Shown here piece by piece: positions 50,416 to 61,000 of a DNA stretch of 64,000 bases (the stretch's first letter is position 1; each line of letters begins with the position of its first letter). The stretch lies in the IMG/VR virus record IMGVR_UViG_3300042691_044733, positions 1 through 64,000 of that record. One strand, written 5' to 3'. This DNA is from a virus. Position numbers and translations under genes: made by a program. A model generated the notes under the pieces. That model worked only from the letters and a program-made list of their open reading frames with translations, did not search any database and was not told the origin of the DNA.

Positions 50416-51587
50416 TGAAAGCAATAGAATTAAATACAAATGAATTGAAACAACTTATTCGTTTTACAATATCAAACAATAAGTTTTTACAAGACAATAA
50501 TAAAAAATCAATTTCTCTTAATGTAGTAGGAGAAGCGGGAATTGGTAAGACTGCAAGTGTAATGCAAGTTGCAGAAGAACTAAAATTAGATTGTGTAAAG
50601 TTATCTCTTTCACAATATGATGAGTTAGGAGAACTTGTTGGGTATCCTGTAAAGGAATTTGAGATACAGAAAGATGGTGAAATCAAATGGATACCAGAAT
50701 CATTATTTGACATGTATCTCAAAGACGGATATAAACCAACAGGTGAAAAAAGAATGGATCATGCATTACCAGATTGGATCCAAGGTAAAAAAGAGAATGG
50801 TATATTGTTTTTGGATGATTTTAGTAGATGTAATCCTTTGTTTATGCAAGCAATTATGGAATTGATTCATGAACAAACTTATGCATCTTGGAAATTACCT
50901 AAAGGATGGACTATTATACTTAGTTCAAATCCTGAAGGAGGTGACTATTTTGTAAGTTCAATGGATGATGCTATGAAAACAAGATTCATTAATGTCAATT
51001 TAAAATTTGATGTTAAGAATTGGGCAGAGTGGGCAGAACATGACATGATTGATACAAGATGTATTAATTTTGCATTGTTACATCCTGAAATATTTACAAC
51101 TAAAACAAATGCACGTTCTCTAACTAATTTCTATAATGCAATTAGTTCAGTTAATAATTTTGAGGATTCTTTACCGCTTATTAAAATTATTGGAGAAGGT
51201 AGTATTGGACCAGAAGCAACAACTTTGTTTACAATATTTATCTCACAAAAATTAGATAAATTAATTTCTCCAGACCAGATCATTTATGAAGATAACTGGG
51301 AATCTGTTAGAAGATCTTTAATTTCCTGTGTTGGAAAAGGAGATTCAAAACGAATGGATATTTCAAGTTTATTAGCTACAAGAATTGAAAATTATTTAAT
51401 TCATGTAGTTTCTAAAAAAGCTGTTTCTGAAGATATTATCAAAAGAGTTAAAGAAATTCTTAAAGATGAAGAGATTTTCACTAATGATTTAAAGTACAAA
51501 ATGACTAAGAATATTATAAATGGTGATCGAATTAAATTTCAAAAATTATTAATGGATAGTGAAATAATGAAAATAACTGTAAAATAA
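50415..51587 (+). CDS. MoxR-type AAA+ ATPase (third copy)
   Basis: 390 residues. Walker A GEAGIGKT (39-46), Walker B GILFLDDFSR, sensor 1 LSSNPEGGD, arginine-finger MKTRF. Forms a functional pair with the vWA protein at 48776. Start overlaps the exonuclease stop (TAATG). Confidence 0.88.
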   Translation: MKAIELNTNELKQLIRFTISNNKFLQDNNKKSISLNVVGEAGIGKTASVMQVAEELKLDCVKLSLSQYDELGELVGYPVKEFEIQKDGEIKWIPESLFDMYLKDGYKPTGEKRMDHALPDWIQGKKENGILFLDDFSRCNPLFMQAIMELIHEQTYASWKLPKGWTIILSSNPEGGDYFVSSMDDAMKTRFINVNLKFDVKNWAEWAEHDMIDTRCINFALLHPEIFTTKTNARSLTNFYNAISSVNNFEDSLPLIKIIGEGSIGPEATTLFTIFISQKLDKLISPDQIIYEDNWESVRRSLISCVGKGDSKRMDISSLLATRIENYLIHVVSKKAVSEDIIKRVKEILKDEEIFTNDLKYKMTKNIINGDRIKFQKLLMDSEIMKITVK

Positions 51588-52783
51588 TGAAAAGAGAAAT
51601 TTCCGCAATAACTAATTTAAATGATTTGACTAGTTTAGATACAGTAAATGTTTTTGAAACTTTGCAAATAAATAAAATTACAGGTGCTATACATAAAGAT
51701 ATTAAACAAATTTATAGGTTTGAAACAGGCACTTTATTAAGAAACTGTAATAGTTTAATTTCTGATAGGTCAAATTTATTATCTGATACTGAAATTGTTA
51801 GAGATAAAAAAGTATGTTTTTTAAAAGGTTGTGTTTTTCCAAGGTATAAGCTAGCTGATTTAAAACTCTCTCACAATCTTTCTGTTGTGAGAGATTCTGA
51901 TAAGGCAGATTTCTTATGTATTGATAATAAGTTTTTACTGGAAGATCATTTGTATGAATATATATCTTTAAAAGATTTTATTGATAATTTAAGACCTTAT
52001 AGTGTTACTTCATTTTCTAAAAAAGCAATAACTTGGAGAGACAATATTTCATCAGAATTGAATTTTTTAAAAACAGCAATTTATAATTTTTTAGAAAACA
52101 AAATTGATGTTAATATTTTTATAAAAGTTAATGAAGCAAGTAAATTCATTGATGATCTTTATCATGTATTATATATTACACACATTTTAGATAATAAAGT
52201 TTATCATTTAAATGCTGGTTTTAATAGACATTTTTATAGCTCTCAGTATATAAAAGGATTTGATAAAATAACATTTGACCAAATTAAAGATAAGTTTGAT
52301 AATAATAAATTGATTAATACAAATCTTTTTAATAGATTGACTTCTTCATCCTATATAACAGATGATGTTTACAAACAACTTGATCAAATGTTAAATAGTA
52401 GTGATAAAGATAATCATGAATTAGCAATTGTTTTGATTTCTAATTGTGATTATCAAAAAAGTGCTTTTTATTATGTACTTTTATGGAGAAAACACTATAA
52501 CAAAATGGCTAGAACAAAAGCTTTTAAATCTGTAGGAATGAAAACATTTTTACAGAATTTTCCAGAATCAATGAATAGGTTTATTTATGGTAATTTAACA
52601 TCTCATATAAAAGATATAATAAGTTATAAAACTCCAATTATTTTTAAAGAACACTTACCACTTTTAAAAAGCATACTTACTGATGAAATATTAGATTCTT
52701 TACGTCTTGATAAAAGTATAGTTTCTTTTGAAGGTTTGAAGTTTACAATAGATGTGCCATCTGAAACAGACATAATATCATAA
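51587..52783 (+). CDS. Hypothetical protein (398 aa)
   Basis: No recognised domain; mixed alpha/beta with many Asn, Asp, Lys. Overlaps the ATPase stop by one base, so may be a component of that complex. Confidence 0.65.
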   Translation: MKREISAITNLNDLTSLDTVNVFETLQINKITGAIHKDIKQIYRFETGTLLRNCNSLISDRSNLLSDTEIVRDKKVCFLKGCVFPRYKLADLKLSHNLSVVRDSDKADFLCIDNKFLLEDHLYEYISLKDFIDNLRPYSVTSFSKKAITWRDNISSELNFLKTAIYNFLENKIDVNIFIKVNEASKFIDDLYHVLYITHILDNKVYHLNAGFNRHFYSSQYIKGFDKITFDQIKDKFDNNKLINTNLFNRLTSSSYITDDVYKQLDQMLNSSDKDNHELAIVLISNCDYQKSAFYYVLLWRKHYNKMARTKAFKSVGMKTFLQNFPESMNRFIYGNLTSHIKDIISYKTPIIFKEHLPLLKSILTDEILDSLRLDKSIVSFEGLKFTIDVPSETDIIS

Positions 52784-52785
52784 AT

Positions 52786-53769
52786 ATGAATACTAAATTT
52801 TATTTTAGTTATTCTTCAATATCTAAACTTCTTTACAATCCGTGGGTATTTTATAACTATTACATTCTTAATAATAGGGATGATAAAGTTTCAAATGCCA
52901 CCACGGATGGTAAGTTGATTCACTGTTTATTACTTTCTGAAGAAGACTTTCATAATCAATTTGTAGTATCGCCAGATAAGATACCCTCTGGGCCTACAGC
53001 AGATTTGATTAAAACAATTTTTAAAGAAGTATCTTCTCAAGAAGATTATGATGATAGAAAAAAATTAGAAGATTACAAAGATTTGATACTAAGAGAATTA
53101 GTTACAATTAATTTACATCAAAAATTATTGACAGATGAACAAAGAGTTGATAAAATAATAACTGAAGACAACCAAAAATACTTTGAATTTTTAAAAGAAC
53201 AAAGCAAAAAAATACTGGTCCCTGTAGAAGTTTATAATAAGTGCTTTTATATCAAGAATTTACTAAGCAAACACGAAAAAGTTAAAAAATTATTAAATCT
53301 AGATAATAATCCTGATTTAATTACTTACAATGAGTTATCTTTGCGTGCTGATGACTCAGTAAATTTTGATAAGTCATATGGTATTCAAGGTATATTGGAT
53401 AATCTTACTATAGATAGAATTAATAAAGTAATAACTATTAATGATATAAAAACCACTAGTAAAACATTACAAGAGTTTCAAAGTTCAATTGATTACTATA
53501 AATATTGGTTACAAGCAAGTATTTATATAATGCTTGTTTCTTATAATAAAAAATTTTTTGGACTTGATGAACAAGATATATATAATTTAAAATTTAATTT
53601 TATCACTATTGATAAATATAATCAAATTTATTGTTTTCCTGTTTCAAATGAAACTTTAACTAGTTGGTTTTCAAATACTCAAAAAGTATTTGAAATTGTA
53701 GATTTTCATTATAATTTTAATAGATATGATTTACCTTATGAGTACGCTTTAGAAAAGGTAATATTATAA
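52786..53769 (+). CDS. PD-(D/E)XK nuclease (exonuclease VIII/RecB-like)
   Basis: 327 residues. FSYSSISKLLYNPWVFYNYY and the TTDGKLIHCLLL helix are typical of the Cas4/RecE-type N-terminus. The catalytic part GILDNLTIDRINKVITINDIKTT supplies D and the D-x-K motif, then QASIYIML. An end-resecting nuclease that fits with the Sak4-type annealing pathway. Confidence 0.82.
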   Translation: MNTKFYFSYSSISKLLYNPWVFYNYYILNNRDDKVSNATTDGKLIHCLLLSEEDFHNQFVVSPDKIPSGPTADLIKTIFKEVSSQEDYDDRKKLEDYKDLILRELVTINLHQKLLTDEQRVDKIITEDNQKYFEFLKEQSKKILVPVEVYNKCFYIKNLLSKHEKVKKLLNLDNNPDLITYNELSLRADDSVNFDKSYGIQGILDNLTIDRINKVITINDIKTTSKTLQEFQSSIDYYKYWLQASIYIMLVSYNKKFFGLDEQDIYNLKFNFITIDKYNQIYCFPVSNETLTSWFSNTQKVFEIVDFHYNFNRYDLPYEYALEKVIL

Positions 53770-53779
53770 ATAAAACTAT

Positions 53780-54337
53780 ATGAAAGATGTGTATAAAGAC
53801 TATTTCCAGAAATCTAAAATATTTTTATTTCCTCAACTGGATTTAGGTAAAGGTTCTATAAAACCATTGAGTACTTATACAAGTATTCCTGAAGTTATTG
53901 CACCTGAAGATTATAAATTGTTATGTCTTTATCAACTAAGAACTGATAAAGAATTCTTAAAATTTGAAAAAACTAAATTGTTTAAACATCATAGATTTGA
54001 AAGTTTTAGAGAACTAGTATCTGGCGAAGGTTTATATATTTTTGATTTTCAGGATCAAAAGAAGAATTTTGATTACTTCTACGAAGGAAAATATTCTAAA
54101 CTTGATGATAATTTCAAACAAAATATCATAAACTATTATGTTAATAAATCTTCATTTAATCTAGTTGATAGTTACATTAATCCACATAACTATTATGAGA
54201 TTTACTCAAAATTATTATTGTGCCCAGTTAGTGTATTAAAAGAGACTGTAGAGCTATGTGATAAACCAGATTTAAAGAGAGAAGCTTTACAAACTGTTTT
54301 TAAAAAATTTGACTTAAAAAACAAAATAAATATATGA
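53780..54337 (+). CDS. Hypothetical protein (185 aa)
   Basis: Starts MKDVYKDYFQKSKIFLFPQL; conserved-looking phage protein beside the polymerase region. No domain recognised. Confidence 0.65.
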   Translation: MKDVYKDYFQKSKIFLFPQLDLGKGSIKPLSTYTSIPEVIAPEDYKLLCLYQLRTDKEFLKFEKTKLFKHHRFESFRELVSGEGLYIFDFQDQKKNFDYFYEGKYSKLDDNFKQNIINYYVNKSSFNLVDSYINPHNYYEIYSKLLLCPVSVLKETVELCDKPDLKREALQTVFKKFDLKNKINI

Positions 54338-54738
54338 CAAATTCAATGATGTATGTAACTACAACTTGGAATAAAAAACCAAGTTTTAGATTAATACCAA
54401 TTACAGATACTTGTCCTTACATTGAATGTATTTTTGATGCTGAGGCAAAAGTTTTGGTTGTAGTATCAAAACTAAAAAAAGACCAATTTCACATGATCCC
54501 AAAATTGGACGATAATGGAGATATTGTTCAGAGAAGAATAAAAACTTCTCCTGAAGATAATCCTTTCAAACAAGAAAGGAAGCTAATTGAAACTTATCAA
54601 GAATATTATATTATTGATAAAAGAGAAATTCTTGATTTCTTGGACATGGCTGTAGAGAATAAAAACAATGCTGGTTACAAACAAGTTGCCTCAATGTTTG
54701 AAGAACCTACTGCAAAACTGGAAATTGTAACTCCATAA
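54334..54738 (+). CDS. Hypothetical protein (134 aa)
   Basis: Mostly beta, soluble (CIFDAEAKVLVVVSKLKKDQ). ATGA-coupled upstream and 11 nt from the polymerase gene; perhaps a polymerase accessory. Confidence 0.6.
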   Translation: MTNSMMYVTTTWNKKPSFRLIPITDTCPYIECIFDAEAKVLVVVSKLKKDQFHMIPKLDDNGDIVQRRIKTSPEDNPFKQERKLIETYQEYYIIDKREILDFLDMAVENKNNAGYKQVASMFEEPTAKLEIVTP

Positions 54739-54749
54739 TATTAACAAAA

Positions 54750-56750
54750 ATGAAAACTATTTATGTAATGGACTATGAAACAATGATTAATTTCTTTTGT
54801 GGGGTATTTGTAAATATCAAAACAAAAGAAAAAAAAGTATTTGTTGTTCATAGATCTAGAAATGATATTATTGAACTTTTAAAGTTTTTAAAAGAAAATA
54901 AAAAAAATAATGATTATCATGTTAGCATAAATGGTATGGCATTTGATGCTCAAATTACTGAGTTTTTGTTAAAGTTTGATGAAACAGCTTTTGAATCTGG
55001 TGATCCTGAAATGATTGCTAATGAATTATATGATTTTGCACAAAGTGTAATATCAGCAAAGAATAATGATGAATATTTACCATTTAAAACTTGGGAGTAC
55101 TCAATTAATCAAATAGACTTATTTCTTATGAGGCACTGGAACAACCCTGCTAAATCTTGCTCATTAAAATGGGCACAGTATAGTATGGATTGGTATAATA
55201 TTCAGGAAATGCCTTATAAGCATTATGAGTTTATTGTTGATGATTATAAAGTAAAAGAAATCGTTGATTACTGTATAAATGACTGTTTATCTACGTTAGA
55301 GGTATATAACTCTTCAAGAAAAGAATTAATACTTAGAAGAGATTTAAGTAATGAATACGGTAAAGATTTGTTAAGTGCTTCTGAACCTGGTATTAGTAAA
55401 GAAATATTCTTGTATTTCCTTAGTAAGAAAACAGGATTACCAGAAAAGCTGTTAAAAAAGTTAAGAACTTATAGAGATGAAATAGTTGTTAATGATATAT
55501 TACTTGATTTTATAGAATTTCAAACTCCAGAATTTAAAAAAATTCATGAGAAATTCAAAAAACTAGTAATAGATCCTTCAAAAACAAAAGGCAATTTTAA
55601 AGAAAGTCTAACTTTTAAGAACTGCGATATTGAATTTGCACAAGGTGGAATTCATGGAGCAAGAGCTGAAGGTGTTTATTCATCTACAGATGACATGGTT
55701 ATAGTTTCAAGTGACTTTGTTAGTTATTATCCGAGGTTAGTAATAACAAATAACTGGAGTCCAAAACACTTAGATCAAAGTATATTTTGTGAACAATACG
55801 AATGGTTCTTTAATGAAAGAATAAAAATTCCCAAATCAGATCCGCGTAATTATGTTTATAAAATTATTCTTAATAGTACGTTTGGTTTAAGTATGGATGA
55901 AAATAGTTTTTTGTATGATCCTTTATTAGGAATGAGAATAACTTTAAATGGTCAACTAGTTTTGGCAATGTTTTTTGAAAAAGTACTACTTGCTATAGAA
56001 GGATCTAAACCATTGATGATTAATACTGATGGTCTTGAAATATTAATTCCAAGAAATAAAGTAGATGAGTATTACAAAATGGCAAAAGAGTTTGAAGAAT
56101 TAACAAAAATGACTTTTGAACACGAGTTTTATGATAAACTTATACTTAGAGATGTAAATAATTACATAGGTATTTATAAAAAGAAAGAAGTAAATTCAGA
56201 AACTTATGCAAATAGTCTAACTGAAACTCCAGAGTTTGTTCATACACAAGAAGGTAATAAGTTTTTTATACAAAAAACAAAGTGTAAAGGGGCATTTGAA
56301 TTTAAAAACTTACCATTGCATAAAAATAAAAGCTTCTTAATTATAAGAAAAGCTATATATGATTACTTTGTAAAAGGTATTTCAGTAGAAACTACTATAA
56401 AATCAAGTAAAAACTTATTTGATTTTTGTGGAGGTGTTAAATCTAAAGGTGAATGGGAAGTTTATTCTAGGTGTATAAAAGGAATAAATGTAACAGAAAG
56501 ACCTTTGCAAAAAGTAACAAGATATTTTGTTACAAATAAATATGAAGCTAAATGTCATATTTATAGAAAAAATAGGATAGATGGTAGAGAAATCTACGTA
56601 ATATCAGATCCTTCAGTATCATTGAAAGAATTAAATGTTTATGATGAAACAGAAATAAACAATGTTAATTATCAATGGTATATTTCAAAATCAAAAGATG
56701 AGATAGAAAACATCTTAAAAATTAATATAAACCAATATAAATTATTTTAA
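54750..56750 (+). CDS. Family B DNA polymerase
   Basis: 666 residues. 3'-5' exonuclease motifs DYE (8-10), NGMAFD (61-66) and YCINDC (174-179). Polymerase motif A DFVSYYPRLV (322-331), motif B KIILNSTFG (371-379), motif C INTDG (424-428). In motif C the first Asp of the usual D-T-D is Asn, while the catalytic Asp is kept. Compact size fits phage PolB. Known aminoadenine phages use a PolA-type enzyme instead, which matters for the PurZ question. Confidence 0.9.
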   Translation: MKTIYVMDYETMINFFCGVFVNIKTKEKKVFVVHRSRNDIIELLKFLKENKKNNDYHVSINGMAFDAQITEFLLKFDETAFESGDPEMIANELYDFAQSVISAKNNDEYLPFKTWEYSINQIDLFLMRHWNNPAKSCSLKWAQYSMDWYNIQEMPYKHYEFIVDDYKVKEIVDYCINDCLSTLEVYNSSRKELILRRDLSNEYGKDLLSASEPGISKEIFLYFLSKKTGLPEKLLKKLRTYRDEIVVNDILLDFIEFQTPEFKKIHEKFKKLVIDPSKTKGNFKESLTFKNCDIEFAQGGIHGARAEGVYSSTDDMVIVSSDFVSYYPRLVITNNWSPKHLDQSIFCEQYEWFFNERIKIPKSDPRNYVYKIILNSTFGLSMDENSFLYDPLLGMRITLNGQLVLAMFFEKVLLAIEGSKPLMINTDGLEILIPRNKVDEYYKMAKEFEELTKMTFEHEFYDKLILRDVNNYIGIYKKKEVNSETYANSLTETPEFVHTQEGNKFFIQKTKCKGAFEFKNLPLHKNKSFLIIRKAIYDYFVKGISVETTIKSSKNLFDFCGGVKSKGEWEVYSRCIKGINVTERPLQKVTRYFVTNKYEAKCHIYRKNRIDGREIYVISDPSVSLKELNVYDETEINNVNYQWYISKSKDEIENILKININQYKLF

Positions 56751-56751
56751 T

Positions 56752-57036
56752 ATGAAAATTACAAAAGGGATTCGTTTTGAAGAATCCACCCTTAATATTA
56801 TTAATGCAATTGCAGAGATTAAAAAAACAACTCCAAATAAATTTATTGAAGAGATTGTTGATGCTGTAGCAAACGGTTTTGCTAAAACTCAAGAGTATAA
56901 AACATATACTGAAACAAAAGAAAAACTTCAGGAAATGTTGAGTTCTAAAACAGAAACAGAACAATCTGAATCTACAAATGTATCAGTAGATACGGAAATG
57001 GTACATGATGCAATAGTAGGTGAAAAATCGTTTTAA
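56752..57036 (+). CDS. Ribbon-helix-helix-like protein
   Basis: 94 residues. KGIRFEESTLNIINAIAEIK and TPNKFIEEIVDAVANGF match the strand-helix-helix of RHH regulators, with an acidic/Ser-rich tail. Starts right after the polymerase stop. Confidence 0.6.
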   Translation: MKITKGIRFEESTLNIINAIAEIKKTTPNKFIEEIVDAVANGFAKTQEYKTYTETKEKLQEMLSSKTETEQSESTNVSVDTEMVHDAIVGEKSF

Positions 57037-57038
57037 TC

Positions 57039-57419
57039 ATGACTAAACATCAGTTTGATTCGCTAATTGTAGACAGAAGATTAGAATTAATAAAAAAAAT
57101 TCTTAAGAGCAAAAATGCAGAGTATTCTTACTCTGCATCTGCTTTTGAAAATTTTGAAAAAGGAGTTGAATTAAGCATGCATGACAAAAAAGAAAAGTAT
57201 GCATGGGAACTTCTTGTTAAACATTTACAGTCTATAAAATCAATACTTGAAAATTTAAATGACAGAAAAAATCCTTCAAATGAACTTATTGAAGAAAAAT
57301 TTGGGGATGCCATCAATTATTTGATTTTATTAGAAGGAATGTTAAAAGAAAGAAACGGTTTTGAAAGTGCAATGCGCTTTGATTTAGTAAAAGAAATAAA
57401 AAATGAAAAAGCAGATTGA
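57039..57419 (+). CDS. DUF1599 / Nmad1-like protein
   Basis: 126 residues. LIVDRRLELIKKILKSKNAEYS, NFEKG, YAWELLVKHLQSI and EEKFGDAINYLILLEG give the all-helical signature of DUF1599, a MazG-related domain proposed to be associated with nucleotide modification. It overlaps the MazG-like gene, so the two may form one nucleotide-processing unit. Confidence 0.72.
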   Translation: MTKHQFDSLIVDRRLELIKKILKSKNAEYSYSASAFENFEKGVELSMHDKKEKYAWELLVKHLQSIKSILENLNDRKNPSNELIEEKFGDAINYLILLEGMLKERNGFESAMRFDLVKEIKNEKAD

Positions 57420-57810
57420 TAAAGTAAAAGAATTTCATGAAGCATTTAATGTGGATAATTCAAAAACCATGACATTATTGCCTGTAGAGGACTATACACT
57501 AAGGTATAATCTTTTAAAAGAAGAGCTTGATGAGTATATGACAGCATGTCAAAACAATAATATTGTTGAAGTTGCTGATGCACTAGGAGATCAATTATAT
57601 ATCATAATAGGTACAATGCTCAGACATGGGCTTCAAGATAAAATGGAGGAAGTATTTGATGAAATTCACTCAAGTAACATGAGTAAATTAGATGCTTCTG
57701 GAAAACCTATTTTTAGAGAAGATGGTAAAATAATGAAAAGTTCGTTGTATTTTAGACCTCAAATATCTAAAATACTAGAAAATGGAAATAATATTGCTAA
57801 TTCTAATTAG
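57403..57810 (+). CDS. MazG-like nucleoside triphosphate pyrophosphohydrolase
   Basis: 135 residues. KVKEFHEAFN, then KEELDEY (39-45) and VEVADALGDQLYI (about 55-67) supply the E-x2-E and E-x2-D metal sites of all-alpha NTP pyrophosphatases. The later EIHSSNMSKLDASGKPIF is typical of the phage branch. MazZ, the dGTP-to-dGMP enzyme of aminoadenine phages, belongs to this superfamily. Whether this one is a MazZ cannot be decided by eye. Confidence 0.82.
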   Translation: MKKQIDKVKEFHEAFNVDNSKTMTLLPVEDYTLRYNLLKEELDEYMTACQNNNIVEVADALGDQLYIIIGTMLRHGLQDKMEEVFDEIHSSNMSKLDASGKPIFREDGKIMKSSLYFRPQISKILENGNNIANSN

Positions 57811-57876
57811 CTTTGAATTATCAAAACAGCTTGTTAGGTCTTTTAAAAAGAAGACTTAATGTGTTTATATGTGTAG

Positions 57877-57906
57877 TAAAAAGGGAGGTTAATTCCTCCC
57901 TTTTTA
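57877..57906. terminator. Bidirectional terminator between converging gene blocks
   Basis: AAAAAGGGAGG/CCTCCCTTTTT stem gives a T run on either strand. It separates the plus-strand replication block from the minus-strand virion block. Confidence 0.85.
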
Positions 57907-57908
57907 TT

Positions 57909-58034
57909 TTATCTACCTTGACCTTTGTATTTCTTAGTATAATATTTACTTTTTTTACTATTACTAGATTTCTTTTTAGTGTGAACTCCTGTTTTTCTTT
58001 TTGAAGGTTTTGGTGAAAAGTTGTTAGTTTTCAT
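57909..58034 (-). CDS. Small basic protein (41 aa) typical of this phage group
   Basis: MKTNNFSPKPSKRKTGVHTK and a tail KYYTKKYKGQGR. The R-x-G-V-H ... K-K-K-S-S ... K-G-Q-G-R pattern recurs in crAss-like phages beside virion genes. Its ATG overlaps the TGA of the giant gene (ATGA), which supports the frame. Confidence 0.65.
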   Translation of the reverse strand: MKTNNFSPKPSKRKTGVHTKKKSSNSKKSKYYTKKYKGQGR

Positions 58035-61000
58035 CGTTTGGTTAATATTGATTGTTGTTTAGTAATACCAGTTACTGGATCTATAGTAGTACCAGACATG
58101 GTAAATAAGTTTTTCATCAAATAATTTAAGAATTTAGATCCTCCTTCTTGTTGAAAATCATAAGGACCAACTTCTCTTTTATAATAAGCAGCTGGATCAT
58201 CTGACATTGAATCAAGTGCATAACCAATTGCTTTACTCCAATCAATCAATGTTGCTTTTAAAGGAATTGATTGTATTGAAAGTATATTAGCATAATCATC
58301 TAATCCATAACCTGGACTTGGAATCCATGCTTCATTTTCAGATCTTACAAGCATTGCTAAGTATAGAGCATGATTTTCTAACCAACCACCAACTTTAAAT
58401 GGATGTTCTACATCTTCTGAAACAAATGGACCTGGTAATGCACCACTCTTACGTCTAAGTTTTTCATATTTATCATCATCATCTGGATTAAATCCAAATA
58501 TAATTTCAACAAGTATAGATTTTAACAGATAAAGCAATGCAACTTCAGATATAACTTTCTTCCATGCAACTTTTTGTTCAGTTGTGAGACTCTGTAAGTT
58601 TTTACCTTTTGTTAAAACTGCCATTCTCATTGAGTTGTATGCTTCTGTATAGTAGCCTAATGATAATCCGTCTGTATAAGCATTGTATCTTGGACTAAAT
58701 GCTGCATTTGTGATATGTGAATATGCAAAACGGTTCATAAACATTCTCATGAAATATGTTTTCATTGACATAATCATTCTGTAAAGCAGATATCTGTTTG
58801 CTTCTGGACTATCAAAACTACTGTAAGCACCTGCTAATGAGTTAACTGTGTTGTGTACTTTTCTTACAAAAGCTTTATATTTTTTACCATTTATATTATA
58901 TTCTGGATCAATCCCTGATTTTAATCTAATTACTCCATCTACAACTTCCCAAGCTTCATCATAAGTTATAAGTTCTGTTTTACCATTACCTATATCTCTT
59001 TTAATTTTTTCTTTGTTAAGTAAAGCTCCAAAGACACTTAATGTACTGTTTAACTCTGTCCATTTTCTAACATTAGTTAAAAACTTAAAATCAGCAACAT
59101 CTGAAAACAATGATCTAGCTGATCCAGTTGATTCACTTATTTTTGTAAATAATCTTCCTTGAAGAGGATCCATTAATTCAACTAACTGAACTTTCAAAGA
59201 TTTAGATCCTAGTTTATAAATCTGATGACTGATCTCCATTGTTGCAGATTGTGCCCATGCAGATCCTTTTGTGTAATCTATAAAGTTAAAATTATTACCA
59301 CCAGCTGATTCAATTAAACTTTGGAACCTTAAACCTAAACTGTTTTTAAGTGCACTAGGAATATTGAAAGAAAAGAATGCGTGACCAGCAGCTTTTTGTA
59401 ACTGACCAGTTAACTTAGGAAAAAATCCATTCTGAATAAGTCCTGTAAGTTGTTTACCTTCAAATTCTCTTTCTATAAAATTGTTTACTGCTTTAGCTCT
59501 TATACTTAAACCTTTTTGTTTAACAGGTGAAATTAAATCACTAGCAACCATTTTAGCTTTTCTAAAAAGTTTCATTCCTTTTACATACTTATCTGGATTG
59601 TTATCTGGATTATTAACTACACTTTGTAATGCTTTAGCAGTGGGTAACATTTCTAATAATTTAGATTGTTTTACTCCTGACTGCATGTAACGCATCATAC
59701 CACCCATAACATCATAAGAAGTTTGATCTATTTCTAAATCAAACATGCCTGTTATAGGGATCTTGATATAATCCTCATCAAACAAATCTGCATTAACAAC
59801 CATCATTTTTTCATTTGGATTTAAATCTCTATCCAAATCATCTGGTTGTCTTGTGAAAGCTGCTCTAAGTTGTTTTGCCCATCTACTTAAAGGATTTTCT
59901 TTTTTCAAAGCTGAAAGTCCAATCTCATAATTACCCATTCTGTATCTTGGAATTTCTAAGTCCAATCTACTGGAATAAGGTAGATCTTTTTGGTAACTTA
60001 AATGACTTTCTATTAAACTTAAAAGCAGTTTATACTTATCTGGTTCTGTTGTTTTTAAAGTGAAATATTTATCATTTTTATATGGACCATTGCCAGGTTT
60101 AGGTAACCATTTACCATGCATGTCAATTGTTGCCATTTCAATAGGAATACCCTGTTGAATACAATCAAGAATTGTTATTCTTTCTGTTTTAAGTTTTACG
60201 GTTTCACCATTATCATTAACATAAGAATCTTTCACTTCTCTATAGAAGTATGATCTGTCAGGTTTACCTACAATTTCATCAATGAGATTTCCTTCTGAAT
60301 CACGTATTTCAGTTTTTTCATAATAATCTTCATTAAGTGAAACTATGTATGACCATGCTCTAGAAGGTCTGTATTTTCTAATTAACTTTTTCTTTTTCTT
60401 ATATTCACTATAAATATGATTTGCATTGTACCATTTTTCAAATAATGGATTCATTGAGATCAAATTTTCAGCAAAGTCTGCATCTTGAAGTACATCCACA
60501 TTACTTGCAGTAAAGTATTTAAAACCATAATTTGTTTCCAAATACTCAATCATTTCAGGAGTTAGAAAATCATTAATAGTATCTACATAATCTGTAGTTG
60601 GCATTCTTGATTGTAAGTCAAATAACTCTTCAATTAATTCTCCAATACGTTCATTATTTTCACCTGATTTAGCACTTTCTTTAATCTTGCTAAACATATC
60701 AAATAATGTATCTAGTTCATCTTCAGTAAGTTTAGCACCTGCTTTATACAGAGTGTTTAATTCATGATAAATCTCTTGCTCTGATTCAGTCAGTGCATTT
60801 GTGATACGTAGTTTCTTTCTAATATTTATAATTTCTTCTTCTGCTTTTTTGATTTCTTTTCTGAGATCTTCATTCATTTGGGAACCTATGGGTTGACCAT
60901 TTTCATCTTTATAAGCAGAAATAAGGTTTGTAATTTTTTTATACAGTTCAATGATTTCTTCGTTTTTATTATCTTTAGATAATTCACTGATCTCATTGAG

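Noticed and set aside
54070-54090. Another TACTTCTA match
   Set aside because: It falls within a coding sequence (Asp-Tyr-Phe-Tyr) and has no flanking stem, so it is a chance match.
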